Assembly: GCF_006965485.1 (NCBI RefSeq)
Contig: NZ_CP041360.1
Location: 4,382,501 to 4,446,500 of the forward strand
From: Spirosoma sp. KCTC 42546
Lineage (GTDB): Bacteria; Bacteroidota; Bacteroidia; Cytophagales; Spirosomataceae
Direction of reading: 5' to 3'
DNA length: 64,000 nucleotides
In this document: in pieces, positions 1-8,087 of the stretch
Layout: each line of letters opens with the position of its first letter
Position numbering within the stretch: position 1 is the first letter of the stretch
Translations under genes and position numbers: made by a program
The notes under the pieces: generated by a model
The model's database searches: none
The model's input: the letters and a program-made list of their open reading frames with translations, nothing else
What the model was told of the DNA's origin: nothing

Positions 1-21
1 AATTTTTACGCTTCATTCTCT

Positions 22-1098
22 TCAGCTCGCTTCCGCTATTTTTTCGTGAGCTTCTTCCAGATCCTCTTCATCGGGCTTGGGAATCTCGACTTCTGCTTCC
101 ACAGATTTAGCTACGTATGCTAATGAAATAAACATTGGAAAATGATCCGACCCACAATTGGGCAACCGTCGGATCGCCCGTAGTTGAAAGTGCCCCGAAA
201 CAAATACGTGATCCAGGGGCCAGCGAAGAAAGAAATAGCCTGCATGAAAAGTATTGAACAGGCCTCGCCCAACACGAGGATCTAATAATCCACTAATTCG
301 TTGAAACAGACGGGTGGTGTGCGACCAGGCTACATCATTTAAATCGCCGGCTACAATGACGGGCCCAGACTTTGTTCGCGCTTCTTTACCAACCAGCAAG
401 AGTTCGGCATCCCGTTCGGTAGATCGGTAGTGCTCTGTGGGGCTGGGAGGCATCGGATGAACCCCATAAAAGTGGATTAACTGGCCTGAGGGTAATTCAA
501 GCTGAGCATAAACAGACGGAATATCGTCCTGAATTAAAAAACGGAGTTCATGGTGCCGAATTGGAAAACGAGAGTATAGTAGAAGCCCATAGGTATTCTC
601 TAAAGGATACAGTATTTGGTACGGATGGGTCTCCTGTAAAGGAGCTAGTTCATCCTGCCATTTCTGGTTGGCTTCCAGCACAAAAAGTACATCAGGTTTG
701 TATTTGTTGGCTAATGCCAATACTTCCGGCATCTTGGTATTTTCCATAAACACGTTTGCCGTTAGCAGCCGTATAGTACTGTTTTCCAATTCCTCATGGT
801 TCTTTCGACTGGATAAAGAGAGAACCTGCTTTGGATGGAGAGGGGTAAACGGATAAATTAACCAGCCCTGATAAAAGAGCGTCGCCAGAAGCCCTATGGG
901 CACAATGATCAGATAACCATCCCGATGATGACCCACTAAAAGCCACGCAAGAAGGCCAAGTGCAGCCAGTACAGTAAGTTGTAAATGCGGAAAATCCCAC
1001 ATTCGAATCCACCAGTAATCGAGCCTGATTAAGTTTATAAATGAAGCCGTTAGTATAAAAAGAGAGTAACCAAGCAGAAGAGAATCAAGGGTGAGCAT
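22..1098 (-). CDS. Membrane-anchored endonuclease/exonuclease/phosphatase (EEP) family hydrolase
   Basis: 358 aa. Three hydrophobic segments fill roughly residues 5-85, then an EEP (DNase I-like) domain runs from about residue 108 to 330. Visible EEP motifs are LTANVFMEN near the domain start, the metal-binding GDLND near residue 249, DHVFVSGHF near 298 and the terminal GSDHFPM near 316, so the catalytic Asp/His set is complete. The tail after residue 335 is acidic (PKPDEEDLEEAHEK) and probably disordered. The family cuts phosphodiester bonds in nucleic acids, lipids or inositol phosphates; the substrate here cannot be told. The domain is probably on the periplasmic side, inferred from the membrane segments. 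ATG start; no same-strand partner is tightly coupled. Confidence 0.8.
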   Translation of the reverse strand: MLTLDSLLLGYSLFILTASFINLIRLDYWWIRMWDFPHLQLTVLAALGLLAWLLVGHHRDGYLIIVPIGLLATLFYQGWLIYPFTPLHPKQVLSLSSRKNHEELENSTIRLLTANVFMENTKMPEVLALANKYKPDVLFVLEANQKWQDELAPLQETHPYQILYPLENTYGLLLYSRFPIRHHELRFLIQDDIPSVYAQLELPSGQLIHFYGVHPMPPSPTEHYRSTERDAELLLVGKEARTKSGPVIVAGDLNDVAWSHTTRLFQRISGLLDPRVGRGLFNTFHAGYFFLRWPLDHVFVSGHFQLRAIRRLPNCGSDHFPMFISLAYVAKSVEAEVEIPKPDEEDLEEAHEKIAEAS

Positions 1099-1177
1099 AG
1101 TGATCGCACTAAGAGTAGTTGGGAACCTAACTTAAAAGTGCATGGCGAAGTTTAATCAACTGTACTCTCCTTACTGC

Positions 1178-2089
1178 TCACTTCCAATAATTCCATACAG
1201 CTTGCGCAACCTTAGCAATTACACCTTCTCGCGTAGTCTGATCCGCTTTAGAGTCCGAAACAAACACAGCAATCGCGGTATGATGCCCATTGGGTAAGGT
1301 TATCAACCCCACGTCGTTGGTGGCGGCCGTTAGTCCATCTATGGTCCAGGATGTACCGGTTTTGTGCGCGACTATGGTTCCTGCTGGCAACAACCCTTTC
1401 AGCCGGTGAAGGCCCGTTTCTGTTTCCGTCAATAAGCGCAGTAATAGCGTACGACTGGAAGCAGAAAGCCCCTTACCTTCCTGCACAGCACGCAGCAAGA
1501 TAACAGCTTCGTTGGGTTTGGCCCAGTTACGGTATTGAACCGCGTTATCGCTACCAATTTCCTTTTCGGTATTGGCAACGATGATTCCATTGATACCCAA
1601 TGTATGTAAGTAGTTCATAACCACTTTCGGTCCACCAAGTACACGCAACAACACATCACTAGCCGACCCATCGCTCTCTGATACAGCATAACGTAATAAC
1701 TCGGCAACGCTGACATCCGCACCAGTTGGATATTTGTCCCGGAGTGGGCTATGTTGCCGTTCTGATACATATTCGCTCGGCGTCACATGGACAACTTGCT
1801 CCAACGTCAATTTCGTCTGATCGACCTGCTGTAATACAGCCATACCAATCGGCATTTTGTAGACGCTTTGCATCGGGAATTGCTGGTCGCCATTCAGGGT
1901 TACCGTTTCGCTTGTTTCGAGAACGGTGGCGGTCACCCCTACCCGCCCCTGAGCTGTTCGGGCAATCTGCTCAAGTTGATTACGAAGGCTGTTGATCGAC
2001 CTCCGCTTCGGTAACGGGTTAGACGTTGACTGGCCCGATAAGTTTATAGTAACGAAAAGAGCAAGTGCAAGCAACGTGAATTTTGTCAT
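1178..2089 (-). CDS. Class A (A2-like) serine beta-lactamase
   Basis: 303 aa with an N-terminal signal peptide (about residues 1-20), so exported to the periplasm. Active-site motifs are complete: SVYK (S-x-x-K nucleophile) near residue 74, SDG near residue 140 at the usual SDN position, and KTGTSWT near 245. The omega-loop region contains QYRNWAKPNEA, which resembles the QYQNW of PER/VEB-type subclass A2 enzymes common in Bacteroidota. Expected activity is hydrolysis of penicillins and cephalosporins; the spectrum cannot be predicted. Gly at the third SDN position is unusual but known in M. tuberculosis BlaC. It lies 166 bp downstream of menB on the same strand, with two overlapping hairpins between, so it may be transcribed separately. 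Confidence 0.88.
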   Translation of the reverse strand: MTKFTLLALALFVTINLSGQSTSNPLPKRRSINSLRNQLEQIARTAQGRVGVTATVLETSETVTLNGDQQFPMQSVYKMPIGMAVLQQVDQTKLTLEQVVHVTPSEYVSERQHSPLRDKYPTGADVSVAELLRYAVSESDGSASDVLLRVLGGPKVVMNYLHTLGINGIIVANTEKEIGSDNAVQYRNWAKPNEAVILLRAVQEGKGLSASSRTLLLRLLTETETGLHRLKGLLPAGTIVAHKTGTSWTIDGLTAATNDVGLITLPNGHHTAIAVFVSDSKADQTTREGVIAKVAQAVWNYWK

Positions 2090-2149
2090 GAAACTGGTTG
2101 ATTGCCCGTGAAATTAGTACAAGCAACTGTAGTTAGTCAGGTGGCTACA

Positions 2150-2220
2150 TTGGTTTTTCTGGCGAGGGTAATAATTCTCGCCAGAAAAACCAAAAGCAAC
2201 TTTCAGAGTCGCTTTTGGTT
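2150..2220 (-). terminator. Two overlapping hairpins between menB and the beta-lactamase gene
   Basis: On the minus strand a 10-bp stem (AACCAAAAGC / GCTTTTGGTT, 2189-2198 with 2211-2220) ends in a T tract, a good intrinsic terminator for menB. Its distal arm overlaps a second perfect 17-bp stem (2150-2166 with 2177-2193). The two stems share the AACCAA segment at 2188-2193, so they cannot both form fully. The second stem lies just upstream of the beta-lactamase gene. Confidence 0.6.
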
Positions 2221-2255
2221 CATAATCTAAAAAAATCCGGGTACTTAACCTCCCA

Positions 2256-3080
2256 TTACGGAAACTTCGGAAACTTACTGAAGTCTGGCTTTCGTTTTTC
2301 CAGAAAGGCATCTTTTCCTTCTTTCGCTTCTTCGGACAGGTAATAGAGCAGTGTGGCATCACCCGCCAACTGCTGAATACCCGCCTGACCATCTAATTCA
2401 GCATTGAACGAGGCTTTGAGCATCCGAAGTGCAATCGGGCTTTTTTCCAGAATTTTATGGCACCAGGCAATTGTTGTTTCTTCCAGTTGATCGAGAGGAA
2501 CAACCTTGTTGACCAAGCCCATGTCCAGCGCTTCCTGTGCATCATACTGATCGCACAGGAACCAGATTTCGCGGGCTTTTTTCTGACCCACCACCCGTGC
2601 CAGATACGAAGCGCCAAAACCGCCATCGAACGAACCCACTTTAGGCCCAGTTTGCCCGAACCGGGCGTTATCGGCGGCAATGCTCAGGTCACAAACGACA
2701 TGCAGAACGTGCCCCCCACCAATGGCATAACCCGCCACCATAGCGATAACAGGCTTCGGAATACGCCGGATTTGCATTTGTAGATCCAGCACATTCAGGC
2801 GTGGTACTTTGTCTTCGCCTATGTAGCCACCATGCCCACGGATGGACTGATCGCCACCGGAGCAGAACGCTTCACCACCTTCGCCGGTAAGGATAACGAC
2901 ACCAACCCGTTCGTCCTGGCGAGCTAACTCCATCGCTTCCGACATTTCCTTAACCGTCAGCGGAGTAAAGGCGTTTCGTTTGTGAGGACGATTGATACTG
3001 ATCTTAGCAATTCCGTCGTAATAGCTAAACAGAATTTCCTCATATTCTTTAATGGTTTCCCAGGGGTAATTGCTTTGCAT
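2256..3080 (-). CDS. menB: 1,4-dihydroxy-2-naphthoyl-CoA synthase (menaquinone synthesis)
   Basis: 274 aa, normal length for MenB of the crotonase superfamily. It closes the second ring of the naphthoquinone by converting o-succinylbenzoyl-CoA to 1,4-dihydroxy-2-naphthoyl-CoA in the cytoplasm. Diagnostic stretches are [18 protein letters not shown] (oxyanion-hole and substrate loop), [14 protein letters not shown] and [15 protein letters not shown]. The last carries the Q-T-G signature of bicarbonate-dependent type I MenB. Next upstream on the same strand is a DUF2452 gene, and menE lies nearby on the other strand, so this is a dispersed menaquinone locus rather than a compact men operon. ATG start just after a repeat hairpin. 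Confidence 0.95.
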   Translation of the reverse strand: MQSNYPWETIKEYEEILFSYYDGIAKISINRPHKRNAFTPLTVKEMSEAMELARQDERVGVVILTGEGGEAFCSGGDQSIRGHGGYIGEDKVPRLNVLDLQMQIRRIPKPVIAMVAGYAIGGGHVLHVVCDLSIAADNARFGQTGPKVGSFDGGFGASYLARVVGQKKAREIWFLCDQYDAQEALDMGLVNKVVPLDQLEETTIAWCHKILEKSPIALRMLKASFNAELDGQAGIQQLAGDATLLYYLSEEAKEGKDAFLEKRKPDFSKFPKFP

Positions 3081-3094
3081 ATGACTTATAGATA

Positions 3095-3172
3095 ATGGAT
3101 AATTAGTAATGAATAATGGATAATGAATGCTTAGATAGACTCATTGTACATTATGCATTACTCATTATCCAT
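3095..3172. repeat. Inverted repeat, ATGGATAATG-word family (element E1)
   Basis: Two 32-nt arms (3095-3126 and 3141-3172) are inverted copies with four mismatches, separated by a 14-nt loop. Each arm is made of degenerate tandem words like ATGGATAAT and AGTAATG. The right arm contains the stop codon (TAA at 3158-3160) and last codons of the DUF2452 gene. It shares its words with the element at 4223-4301. Confidence 0.85.
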
Positions 3173-3628
3173 TTTTTCATAATTGGTTTCGTGATACTGT
3201 ACATCCCAGGTATGATCGGCCATCATGCGGACGGTGGCGAGGCAGCGTTCAAACGGGAACTTACGGCCCCATTCGTTTGGGCCGATCATTGAGAGCAGAT
3301 CGGTGCCGTTTTTTCGCTGATAAAAATGATAGGTATGGCCAACCACAGGCTCAAAATTCATTTGAGCCGAGTAAATCCGCTCCGAGATTTCGACCCGGTT
3401 CCGAATGGCCGTAGCCTGTTCGGCCAGCAACTGCATTTGCTTGTACAGCTGACTAAGCTGCATGTCCGTTTGTTCGCGCATGGCCGCCACCGCCCGTCCT
3501 GTAATCTTACCCTTGTCTTCGGGGCGAATAACAGCACTACCGGCTGTGTGTGCATAGGCCAGCAGGCCCGGTGCTTCGGCAACTTTATCCGGCGAAATCG
3601 GATTGATGATAACTTTCGCTTCTTCCAT
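3158..3628 (-). CDS. DUF2452 family protein
   Basis: 156 aa, cytoplasmic, no signal peptide or membrane segment. The sequence matches my memory of DUF2452: an N-terminal INPISPDKVAEAPGLLAYAH segment, a helical middle with many Gln/Leu (MQLSQLYKQMQLLAEQ) and a C-terminal half rich in aromatic residues (GHTYHFYQRKNG, MIGPNEWG). The function of the family is not known. The last residues (KMDNE) and the stop codon are encoded inside an inverted-repeat arm, so the natural C-terminus may have been remodelled by the repeat. It lies 77 bp upstream of menB on the same strand and may be cotranscribed with it. Confidence 0.75.
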   Translation of the reverse strand: MEEAKVIINPISPDKVAEAPGLLAYAHTAGSAVIRPEDKGKITGRAVAAMREQTDMQLSQLYKQMQLLAEQATAIRNRVEISERIYSAQMNFEPVVGHTYHFYQRKNGTDLLSMIGPNEWGRKFPFERCLATVRMMADHTWDVQYHETNYEKMDNE

Positions 3629-3783
3629 AGTTGTTAATTGGGTAACCGCCCTGCAAACGTGTTTGTTCGCTGTCGTTGAATGACAAAAAATAACGCATCT
3701 TTACACCGTAAAACGGCACAATGCCACAAAAGTACGCGAAAACCGTTATGGAAACTACCCTTCCTACAATGGATCAGTCAACA

Positions 3784-4215
3784 ATGCATCGGCAGGAGTT
3801 TCTGCGGCTAGTCGGCACCAGCATTGGCGCCATTCTGCTAACGCGCTGTATGGCCGGTTGTTCTGGACAAGGCAATGCGGACCCCACTCCTGATCCAAGC
3901 CAGAAAGTCGATTTTACCCTTCGATTGGATGATAAAGCAAACGAAAACCTGCTGGTAAAAGGCGGATACGTGATCGCGAATGGGGTTATTGTGGCTCAGA
4001 CGAAAGATGGCCAGTTTGTAGCCGTCTCAGCCGACTGTACCCACGAGGGAACCCAACTCGTCTATAAATCAGCGGATAACATGTTTTACTGTCCGCTTCA
4101 TCTCTCCCGTTTCGACACGTCTGGCAAAGTAGTTGTTGGTCCCGCCACGCTCCCCCTAACTAAGTATACGACCGAGCCAAATCTTACAGCGGGTACCGTG
4201 CGGGTGCATAATTGA
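3784..4215 (+). CDS. Rieske-type [2Fe-2S] protein, exported, possible lipoprotein
   Basis: 143 aa from the ATG at 3784 (MHRQEFLRLVG); in-frame ATGs at 3721, 3748 and 3769 would add up to 21 residues. The N-terminus has a hydrophobic stretch (LVGTSIGAILL) followed by TRCMAGCSG, a plausible lipobox, so export is likely. The Rieske cluster motifs are present: CTHEG near residue 83 and CPLHLSRF near residue 103 (C-x-H ... C-x-x-H). The second box lacks the usual C-P-x-H-G/W context, but all four ligands are there. Such small soluble Rieske proteins carry single electrons; no partner oxidoreductase is adjacent. Divergent from DUF2452, followed by menE across a perfect hairpin. Confidence 0.82.
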   Translation: MHRQEFLRLVGTSIGAILLTRCMAGCSGQGNADPTPDPSQKVDFTLRLDDKANENLLVKGGYVIANGVIVAQTKDGQFVAVSADCTHEGTQLVYKSADNMFYCPLHLSRFDTSGKVVVGPATLPLTKYTTEPNLTAGTVRVHN

Positions 4216-4222
4216 ATTTTAT

Positions 4223-4301
4223 AATGGATAATGTAAAATGAACAATGGATAAGGTTGAGGACTATCACTCATTATCCATTGTTCATTTTACATTATCCAT
4301 T
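4223..4301. repeat. Perfect 30-bp inverted repeat, ATGGATAATG-word family (element E2)
   Basis: Arms at 4223-4252 and 4272-4301 are exact inverted copies (30 of 30) with a 19-nt loop. Each arm contains the words ATGGATAA, TGTAAAATG and ACAATGGATAA. It starts 7 bp after the Rieske stop codon and ends 12 bp before the menE start codon, so it fills nearly the whole spacer. There is no T tract for a terminator. Confidence 0.9.
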
Positions 4302-4313
4302 TCCCATTTCATC

Positions 4314-5426
4314 ATGTTCCTCCCCCCCACCCATTCTGACTCGTGGCCTTTACCGCAAACACCGTATGAAGCGGAGGCTCTGGAATTTTGTCGAGCCTGG
4401 TTGAGTGGTCAGACCGAATTTACGCTTCATACCTCTGGCTCGACCGGAACGCCTAAACCAATTCGGCTCACGCGGGTGCAAATGCAGGCGAGTGCGTATC
4501 TGACCGGGCAAACACTTGGTTTACAAGCGGGTGATGCCGCCCTTGTCTGCCTGAACATTCATTATGTAGCGGGTGTCATGATGCTTGTTCGTGGGCTGGA
4601 ATTGGGCTTACCCATGACCATTATTGAACCAACCAGCAATCCACTGCTTGATTTTTCTACAGAACGGTTTGCGTTTACAGCCTTCGTACCCCTGCAACTT
4701 CAGGCTATTTTAGCATCTAGCAGTTCGCCAGATTGGTTAACCAAACTAGCTATACTGAACGGCATGAAGGCCATTTTGGTGGGGGGAGCAGCCACGAGCC
4801 CATCTCTGGAAAAAGCGCTACACCTAATAACCGCTCCTGTGTATGCCACCTATGGCATGACCGAAACCGTCTCCCACATCGCTCTCCGACGACTCAATGG
4901 CCCCAATGCCAGTGACTTGTTTACGGCCCTCAAAGGAGTCGAACTCGGCACTGATGAGCGCGGGTGTCTGCACATCACCTCAGCAGCTACGAACGGGGAG
5001 CGGATTCAGACAAACGATGTTGTTGATTTAATTGATCCCACACATTTTCGACTAGTAGGTCGGGCCGACCGGGTTATTAATAGTGGCGGAGTAAAAATAC
5101 AGCCCGAACAGGTAGAACACGTGATCATGAATCAGCTAGCTAAATTAGACTTAGGTAGCGAAAGCACGAATAGACGCCTTTTTGTAACGGGTTTGCCAGA
5201 CGAACGGCTGGGGCAACGGGTGGCGGTCGTTTATGAGCGGGGAGCAGGGGGCAGGGAGCAGGGTAATTATAACCTGGATAGCGATACCTGGGTGCTTCTG
5301 CAGGAAGCCGTTCGGAAAAAATTAGGCCCCTATGCTGTACCAAAAGAACTCATTGCAGTGGCTCACTTTTCAGAAACACCCACCGGTAAGGTTGATCAAA
5401 AAGCGACAGTTGCACAAATACGCTAA
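4314..5426 (+). CDS. menE: o-Succinylbenzoate-CoA ligase (menaquinone synthesis)
   Basis: 370 aa from ATG 4314 (MFLPPTHSD). An upstream in-frame ATG at 4245 lies inside the inverted repeat and is rejected as start. It belongs to the ANL adenylating superfamily: P-loop HTSGSTGTPKP near residue 40, ATYGMTE near 180, the hinge GRADRVINSGGVK near 250 and the C-terminal catalytic-lysine motif PTGKVDQKA near 360. It activates o-succinylbenzoate to its CoA thioester, the substrate of MenB. It is shorter than typical MenE (about 450 aa) but keeps all core motifs, which is usual in Bacteroidota. Around residue 308 (ERGAGGREQGN) a purine-rich repeat word appears to be inserted in frame. Confidence 0.88.
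   Translation: MFLPPTHSDSWPLPQTPYEAEALEFCRAWLSGQTEFTLHTSGSTGTPKPIRLTRVQMQASAYLTGQTLGLQAGDAALVCLNIHYVAGVMMLVRGLELGLPMTIIEPTSNPLLDFSTERFAFTAFVPLQLQAILASSSSPDWLTKLAILNGMKAILVGGAATSPSLEKALHLITAPVYATYGMTETVSHIALRRLNGPNASDLFTALKGVELGTDERGCLHITSAATNGERIQTNDVVDLIDPTHFRLVGRADRVINSGGVKIQPEQVEHVIMNQLAKLDLGSESTNRRLFVTGLPDERLGQRVAVVYERGAGGREQGNYNLDSDTWVLLQEAVRKKLGPYAVPKELIAVAHFSETPTGKVDQKATVAQIR
5236..5263. repeat. Purine-rich GGGAGCAGGG word inside menE
   Basis: Two to three degenerate copies of GGGAGCAGGG stand in tandem within the menE reading frame, giving the Gly/Arg/Glu-rich GAGGREQG. The stretch is more repetitive than the surrounding codons and resembles the purine-rich words in the intergenic hairpins. 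No matching inverted arm is present. Confidence 0.55.
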
Positions 5427-5452
5427 CTTTGCGACCTGTTAACCGACGTTTT

Positions 5453-6193
5453 ATGTCTTTCAAAAGTCTTCAGATTCGCTTTCAGACCGCCCGGTCCTTA
5501 CCTGCACCTTATGCGTATTTTTATACCCTGAACCTTGATAAAGTTGCTGGTAACGCTATTCAGGTCAATATCGACATCACCTATCCCGATCGTGATGATA
5601 TCGACGACGATGAATTAATTGCGGAAGGGTTCACGCGTGATGACGATTATGTATGGTCAGGTCAGCTACCCAAAACCTGGTGGGAGGCCATCGCTAATCT
5701 GGTCCGTAAAACGCGTCTGCAACCAATTAACGAAGACGAACTGGACGAAGACGATGATTTCTGGGACATAACGCTTGAGACGGATAACGGAACCAAATCT
5801 CAGGGAAAGCCAGCCAAAGCCGATGATTGGCAGTATTTAATGCAGGAACTCATCCAGGCGACTTATGAAGCCGTTGGGCGGGAACGGCCATTTGACTTAG
5901 TATATCTGAGTATCGGAGGTCAGCCGGGTGAGCAGGAAATTAGGCTAACCGCTTCCTTTGCCGACCGAACCGTTAAAATAACGACGGTAGAAAACCGACG
6001 CGAACAGACCAAAATGCTTCCGTGGTCAACGTTGCAACACGTTATGGGGCAGGTTTATAACAACGACTACGACCCTGATGATGCCCTGCTCAAACGCCCG
6101 AAACAGGAAGGCCAATGGCTCAATCTGGGTACGGAAGAATGGTACGACATAAGTGGCCTTAAGAACCTGGTGAAGATGTTCCGGGGACTTTGA
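5453..6193 (+). CDS. Hypothetical acidic cytoplasmic protein
   Basis: 246 aa from ATG 5453 (MSFKSLQIRFQTARS); a TTG at 5429 would add eight residues but sits almost on the menE stop. No signal peptide or membrane segment. It is strongly acidic, with Asp/Glu runs (DRDDIDDDELIAEG, NEDELDEDDDFWD), and has two aromatic-rich beta-type stretches (YAYFYTLNLDK, FDLVYLSIGGQPG) that could be two halves of a duplicated fold. I do not recognise a family. It lies 26 bp after menE on the same strand and its stop codon overlaps the next gene's ATG by one base (TGATG), which suggests translational coupling to the peptidase. Confidence 0.7.
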   Translation: MSFKSLQIRFQTARSLPAPYAYFYTLNLDKVAGNAIQVNIDITYPDRDDIDDDELIAEGFTRDDDYVWSGQLPKTWWEAIANLVRKTRLQPINEDELDEDDDFWDITLETDNGTKSQGKPAKADDWQYLMQELIQATYEAVGRERPFDLVYLSIGGQPGEQEIRLTASFADRTVKITTVENRREQTKMLPWSTLQHVMGQVYNNDYDPDDALLKRPKQEGQWLNLGTEEWYDISGLKNLVKMFRGL

Positions 6194-7347
6194 TGAACTA
6201 TCTGCTTACTCTCCTACTTTTTGCGGCTACAACTGTACTGGCGCAGACTGCCAGTAAACCCAGAGCCCGTGATTTAGGCATTCCATTCAATGGGACGCCG
6301 GGAAAATTTAATGCCATTACGGATGTACCAGGTGTGCTGGTTGGATACAAAACCAGAATTGAAGGGTCAGGCAAATGGGTTCTGGGAAGCGGTCCCATCC
6401 GAACCGGCGTAACGGTGGTGATGCCCGTTGGTAAAACTGATAAAAGCTACCCGGCGGGTTATTTCATTTTCAATGGCGACGGTGAAATGACCGGCATTCC
6501 GTACATCCATGATTACGGAACGGGTTACGGCCCAATTGGTATCACGAATACCAACAGTGTTGGTGTTGTCAGAGATGCCATTGGTGCCTGGTGCCACCAG
6601 AAATTCTCGACCAAAAATCCGCTTGATTTTTCCTTTGGACTACCCATTGTCGGCGAAACCTGGGATGGTGTGTTAAACGATATAAATGGCCTCCACATAC
6701 AGAAGGAGCACGTATTTTCGGCTTTAGAAAGTGCTGGTTCCGGCGCGATTCAGGAAGGAAATGTGGGTGGAGGTACGGGTATGGTTTGCTATGCATTCAA
6801 AGGTGGAACCGGTACAGCTTCACGAACCTTTACAATTGGTAATCGAACCTATACCATTGGTGTTTTAGTGCAGGCCAATTTCGGCCGCCGACCCGATTTG
6901 TTGGTTGCAGGCATGCCTGTTGGAAAGGAAATTTCGGATCTGATGCCCGTTATCAACGAGAAAGATGGCTCGATCATCGCTATCGTAGGAACGGATGTGC
7001 CGCTTGTGTCTTCCCAATTGAACTTAGTCGCAAAACGCGTTACCATGGGGATTGCCCGCACGGGTACGTATGGTACCAACAGCTCGGGCGACATTTTTAT
7101 GGCCTTTTCGACCAGGCAAGCCGAACAGGACTCCACAACCAAATTAACAACCTACCAATCCGTTGATAAGTCAAGTCTGGACCCGGTGTTTAAGGCAACC
7201 GTAGAAGCCACAGAAGAAGCCATCATCAATGCCCTCGTTGCAGCAGAAACAATGGAGGGCATCAATAATCATAAAGTGTATGCTCTCCCCCACGACCGAA
7301 TGCAGAGCGTTTTGAAGAAATACAATCGACTGCAAAAGGTCGATTAA
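6193..7347 (+). CDS. P1-family (DmpA-like, S58) peptidase, exported
   Basis: 384 aa from ATG 6193. A clear signal peptide (MNYLLTLLLFAATTVLAQ) sends it to the periplasm. It belongs to the DmpA/BapA family of self-processing beta-aminopeptidases: RARDLGIPFNGTPGKFNAIT and DVPGVLVGY at the N-terminus, GITNTNSVGVVRDAIG in the middle, and GTYGTNSSGDIF near residue 300. The last holds the Gly/Ser-Ser cleavage site where the chain cuts itself to expose the catalytic serine. Substrates in the family are N-terminal D-amino acids or beta-peptides; the real substrate is unknown. The start overlaps the preceding stop as TGATG. Confidence 0.88.
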   Translation: MNYLLTLLLFAATTVLAQTASKPRARDLGIPFNGTPGKFNAITDVPGVLVGYKTRIEGSGKWVLGSGPIRTGVTVVMPVGKTDKSYPAGYFIFNGDGEMTGIPYIHDYGTGYGPIGITNTNSVGVVRDAIGAWCHQKFSTKNPLDFSFGLPIVGETWDGVLNDINGLHIQKEHVFSALESAGSGAIQEGNVGGGTGMVCYAFKGGTGTASRTFTIGNRTYTIGVLVQANFGRRPDLLVAGMPVGKEISDLMPVINEKDGSIIAIVGTDVPLVSSQLNLVAKRVTMGIARTGTYGTNSSGDIFMAFSTRQAEQDSTTKLTTYQSVDKSSLDPVFKATVEATEEAIINALVAAETMEGINNHKVYALPHDRMQSVLKKYNRLQKVD

Positions 7348-7395
7348 ATGTTGTGGCTTTGGGCACCGGCTACCCAGCCCAACACCACGACATTT
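7346..7395. terminator. Bidirectional hairpin whose arms contain both converging stop codons
   Basis: Arms 7346-7356 (AAATGTTGTGG) and 7385-7395 (CCACGACATTT) pair over 11 bp with one G-U, and GGGC/GCCC pairs further in. The plus-strand stop TAA is at 7345-7347 and the minus-strand stop is at 7394-7396, so each arm begins at a stop codon. Probably a shared terminator, though T tracts are short. Confidence 0.55.
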
Positions 7396-8038
7396 AGTCG
7401 ACCTGCCCCCAAACCTCCGCCGAAACCATCCCGCCTACTTCGGTCTGTCGCTTTTCACAGCGTAAGCCTGCTTCCGAAAGAAGTTTTTGCCAATCGGCCA
7501 GGTGCTGAGCCTGGATACCTGCTGTGAGCCGAAAAAAGCGAATCATCACCCATAACAAGGCTTTCTGCCAGTTGGATGGAGGCTTTACAAAATCAGTGGC
7601 GAGCCATAACCCACCGGATTTCAAGACGGTACGAAGTTGAGGAATAATAGTAGTCTGTAATGTTTGCGCAGAAAACAGATCCAGCACAAAGGGCGTCAGG
7701 ATGACATCAAAACGTTCGTCTGGCTTGAGGCTTGACTCATCCCCTACCCGAAACTCAACTGACCCAACCAGCGCTTTCTGAACCATGCGCCGACTGGCAC
7801 GAGCAACCATCTGTGTCGATGTTTCGAGGTAAACGATTCGTTTAGATTGGCAGCGACGTAATACCTGTTCCAACAACCAGCCCGTTCCTCCACCAACGAT
7901 CAATACCGAAGCACCCGTCGGGATACGATTCAGGAATACGGCCTGCGCCTGTTGTAGTTTATGACCGAAGACAATGAAAGCAAGGGCATCGTATACCGGA
8001 GCAATCCAATTAAAATTTCCTCCTGCGCCAGTGCCCAT
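7394..8038 (-). CDS. Class I SAM-dependent methyltransferase
   Basis: 214 aa, cytoplasmic. Motif I is VLIVGGGTGWLLEQV near residue 46, followed by the acidic residue after beta-2 (VYLETSTQMV), FDVILTPFVLDLF (motif IV region near 110) and LKSGGLWLATDF (motif VI near 140). This is the layout of Methyltransf_11/25-like enzymes. The N-terminal NFNWIAPVYDALAFIVFG resembles UbiE/BioC-like methyltransferases, which bind a substrate carrier there. The substrate is not predictable; a role in quinone or lipid methylation is only a guess from the nearby men genes. Convergent with the peptidase gene. Confidence 0.82.
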   Translation of the reverse strand: MGTGAGGNFNWIAPVYDALAFIVFGHKLQQAQAVFLNRIPTGASVLIVGGGTGWLLEQVLRRCQSKRIVYLETSTQMVARASRRMVQKALVGSVEFRVGDESSLKPDERFDVILTPFVLDLFSAQTLQTTIIPQLRTVLKSGGLWLATDFVKPPSNWQKALLWVMIRFFRLTAGIQAQHLADWQKLLSEAGLRCEKRQTEVGGMVSAEVWGQVD

Positions 8039-8087
8039 AGTTAAAAAAGGTTGAGAGACAGAGCTGTATGCAGTTCCGTGTTAACTT

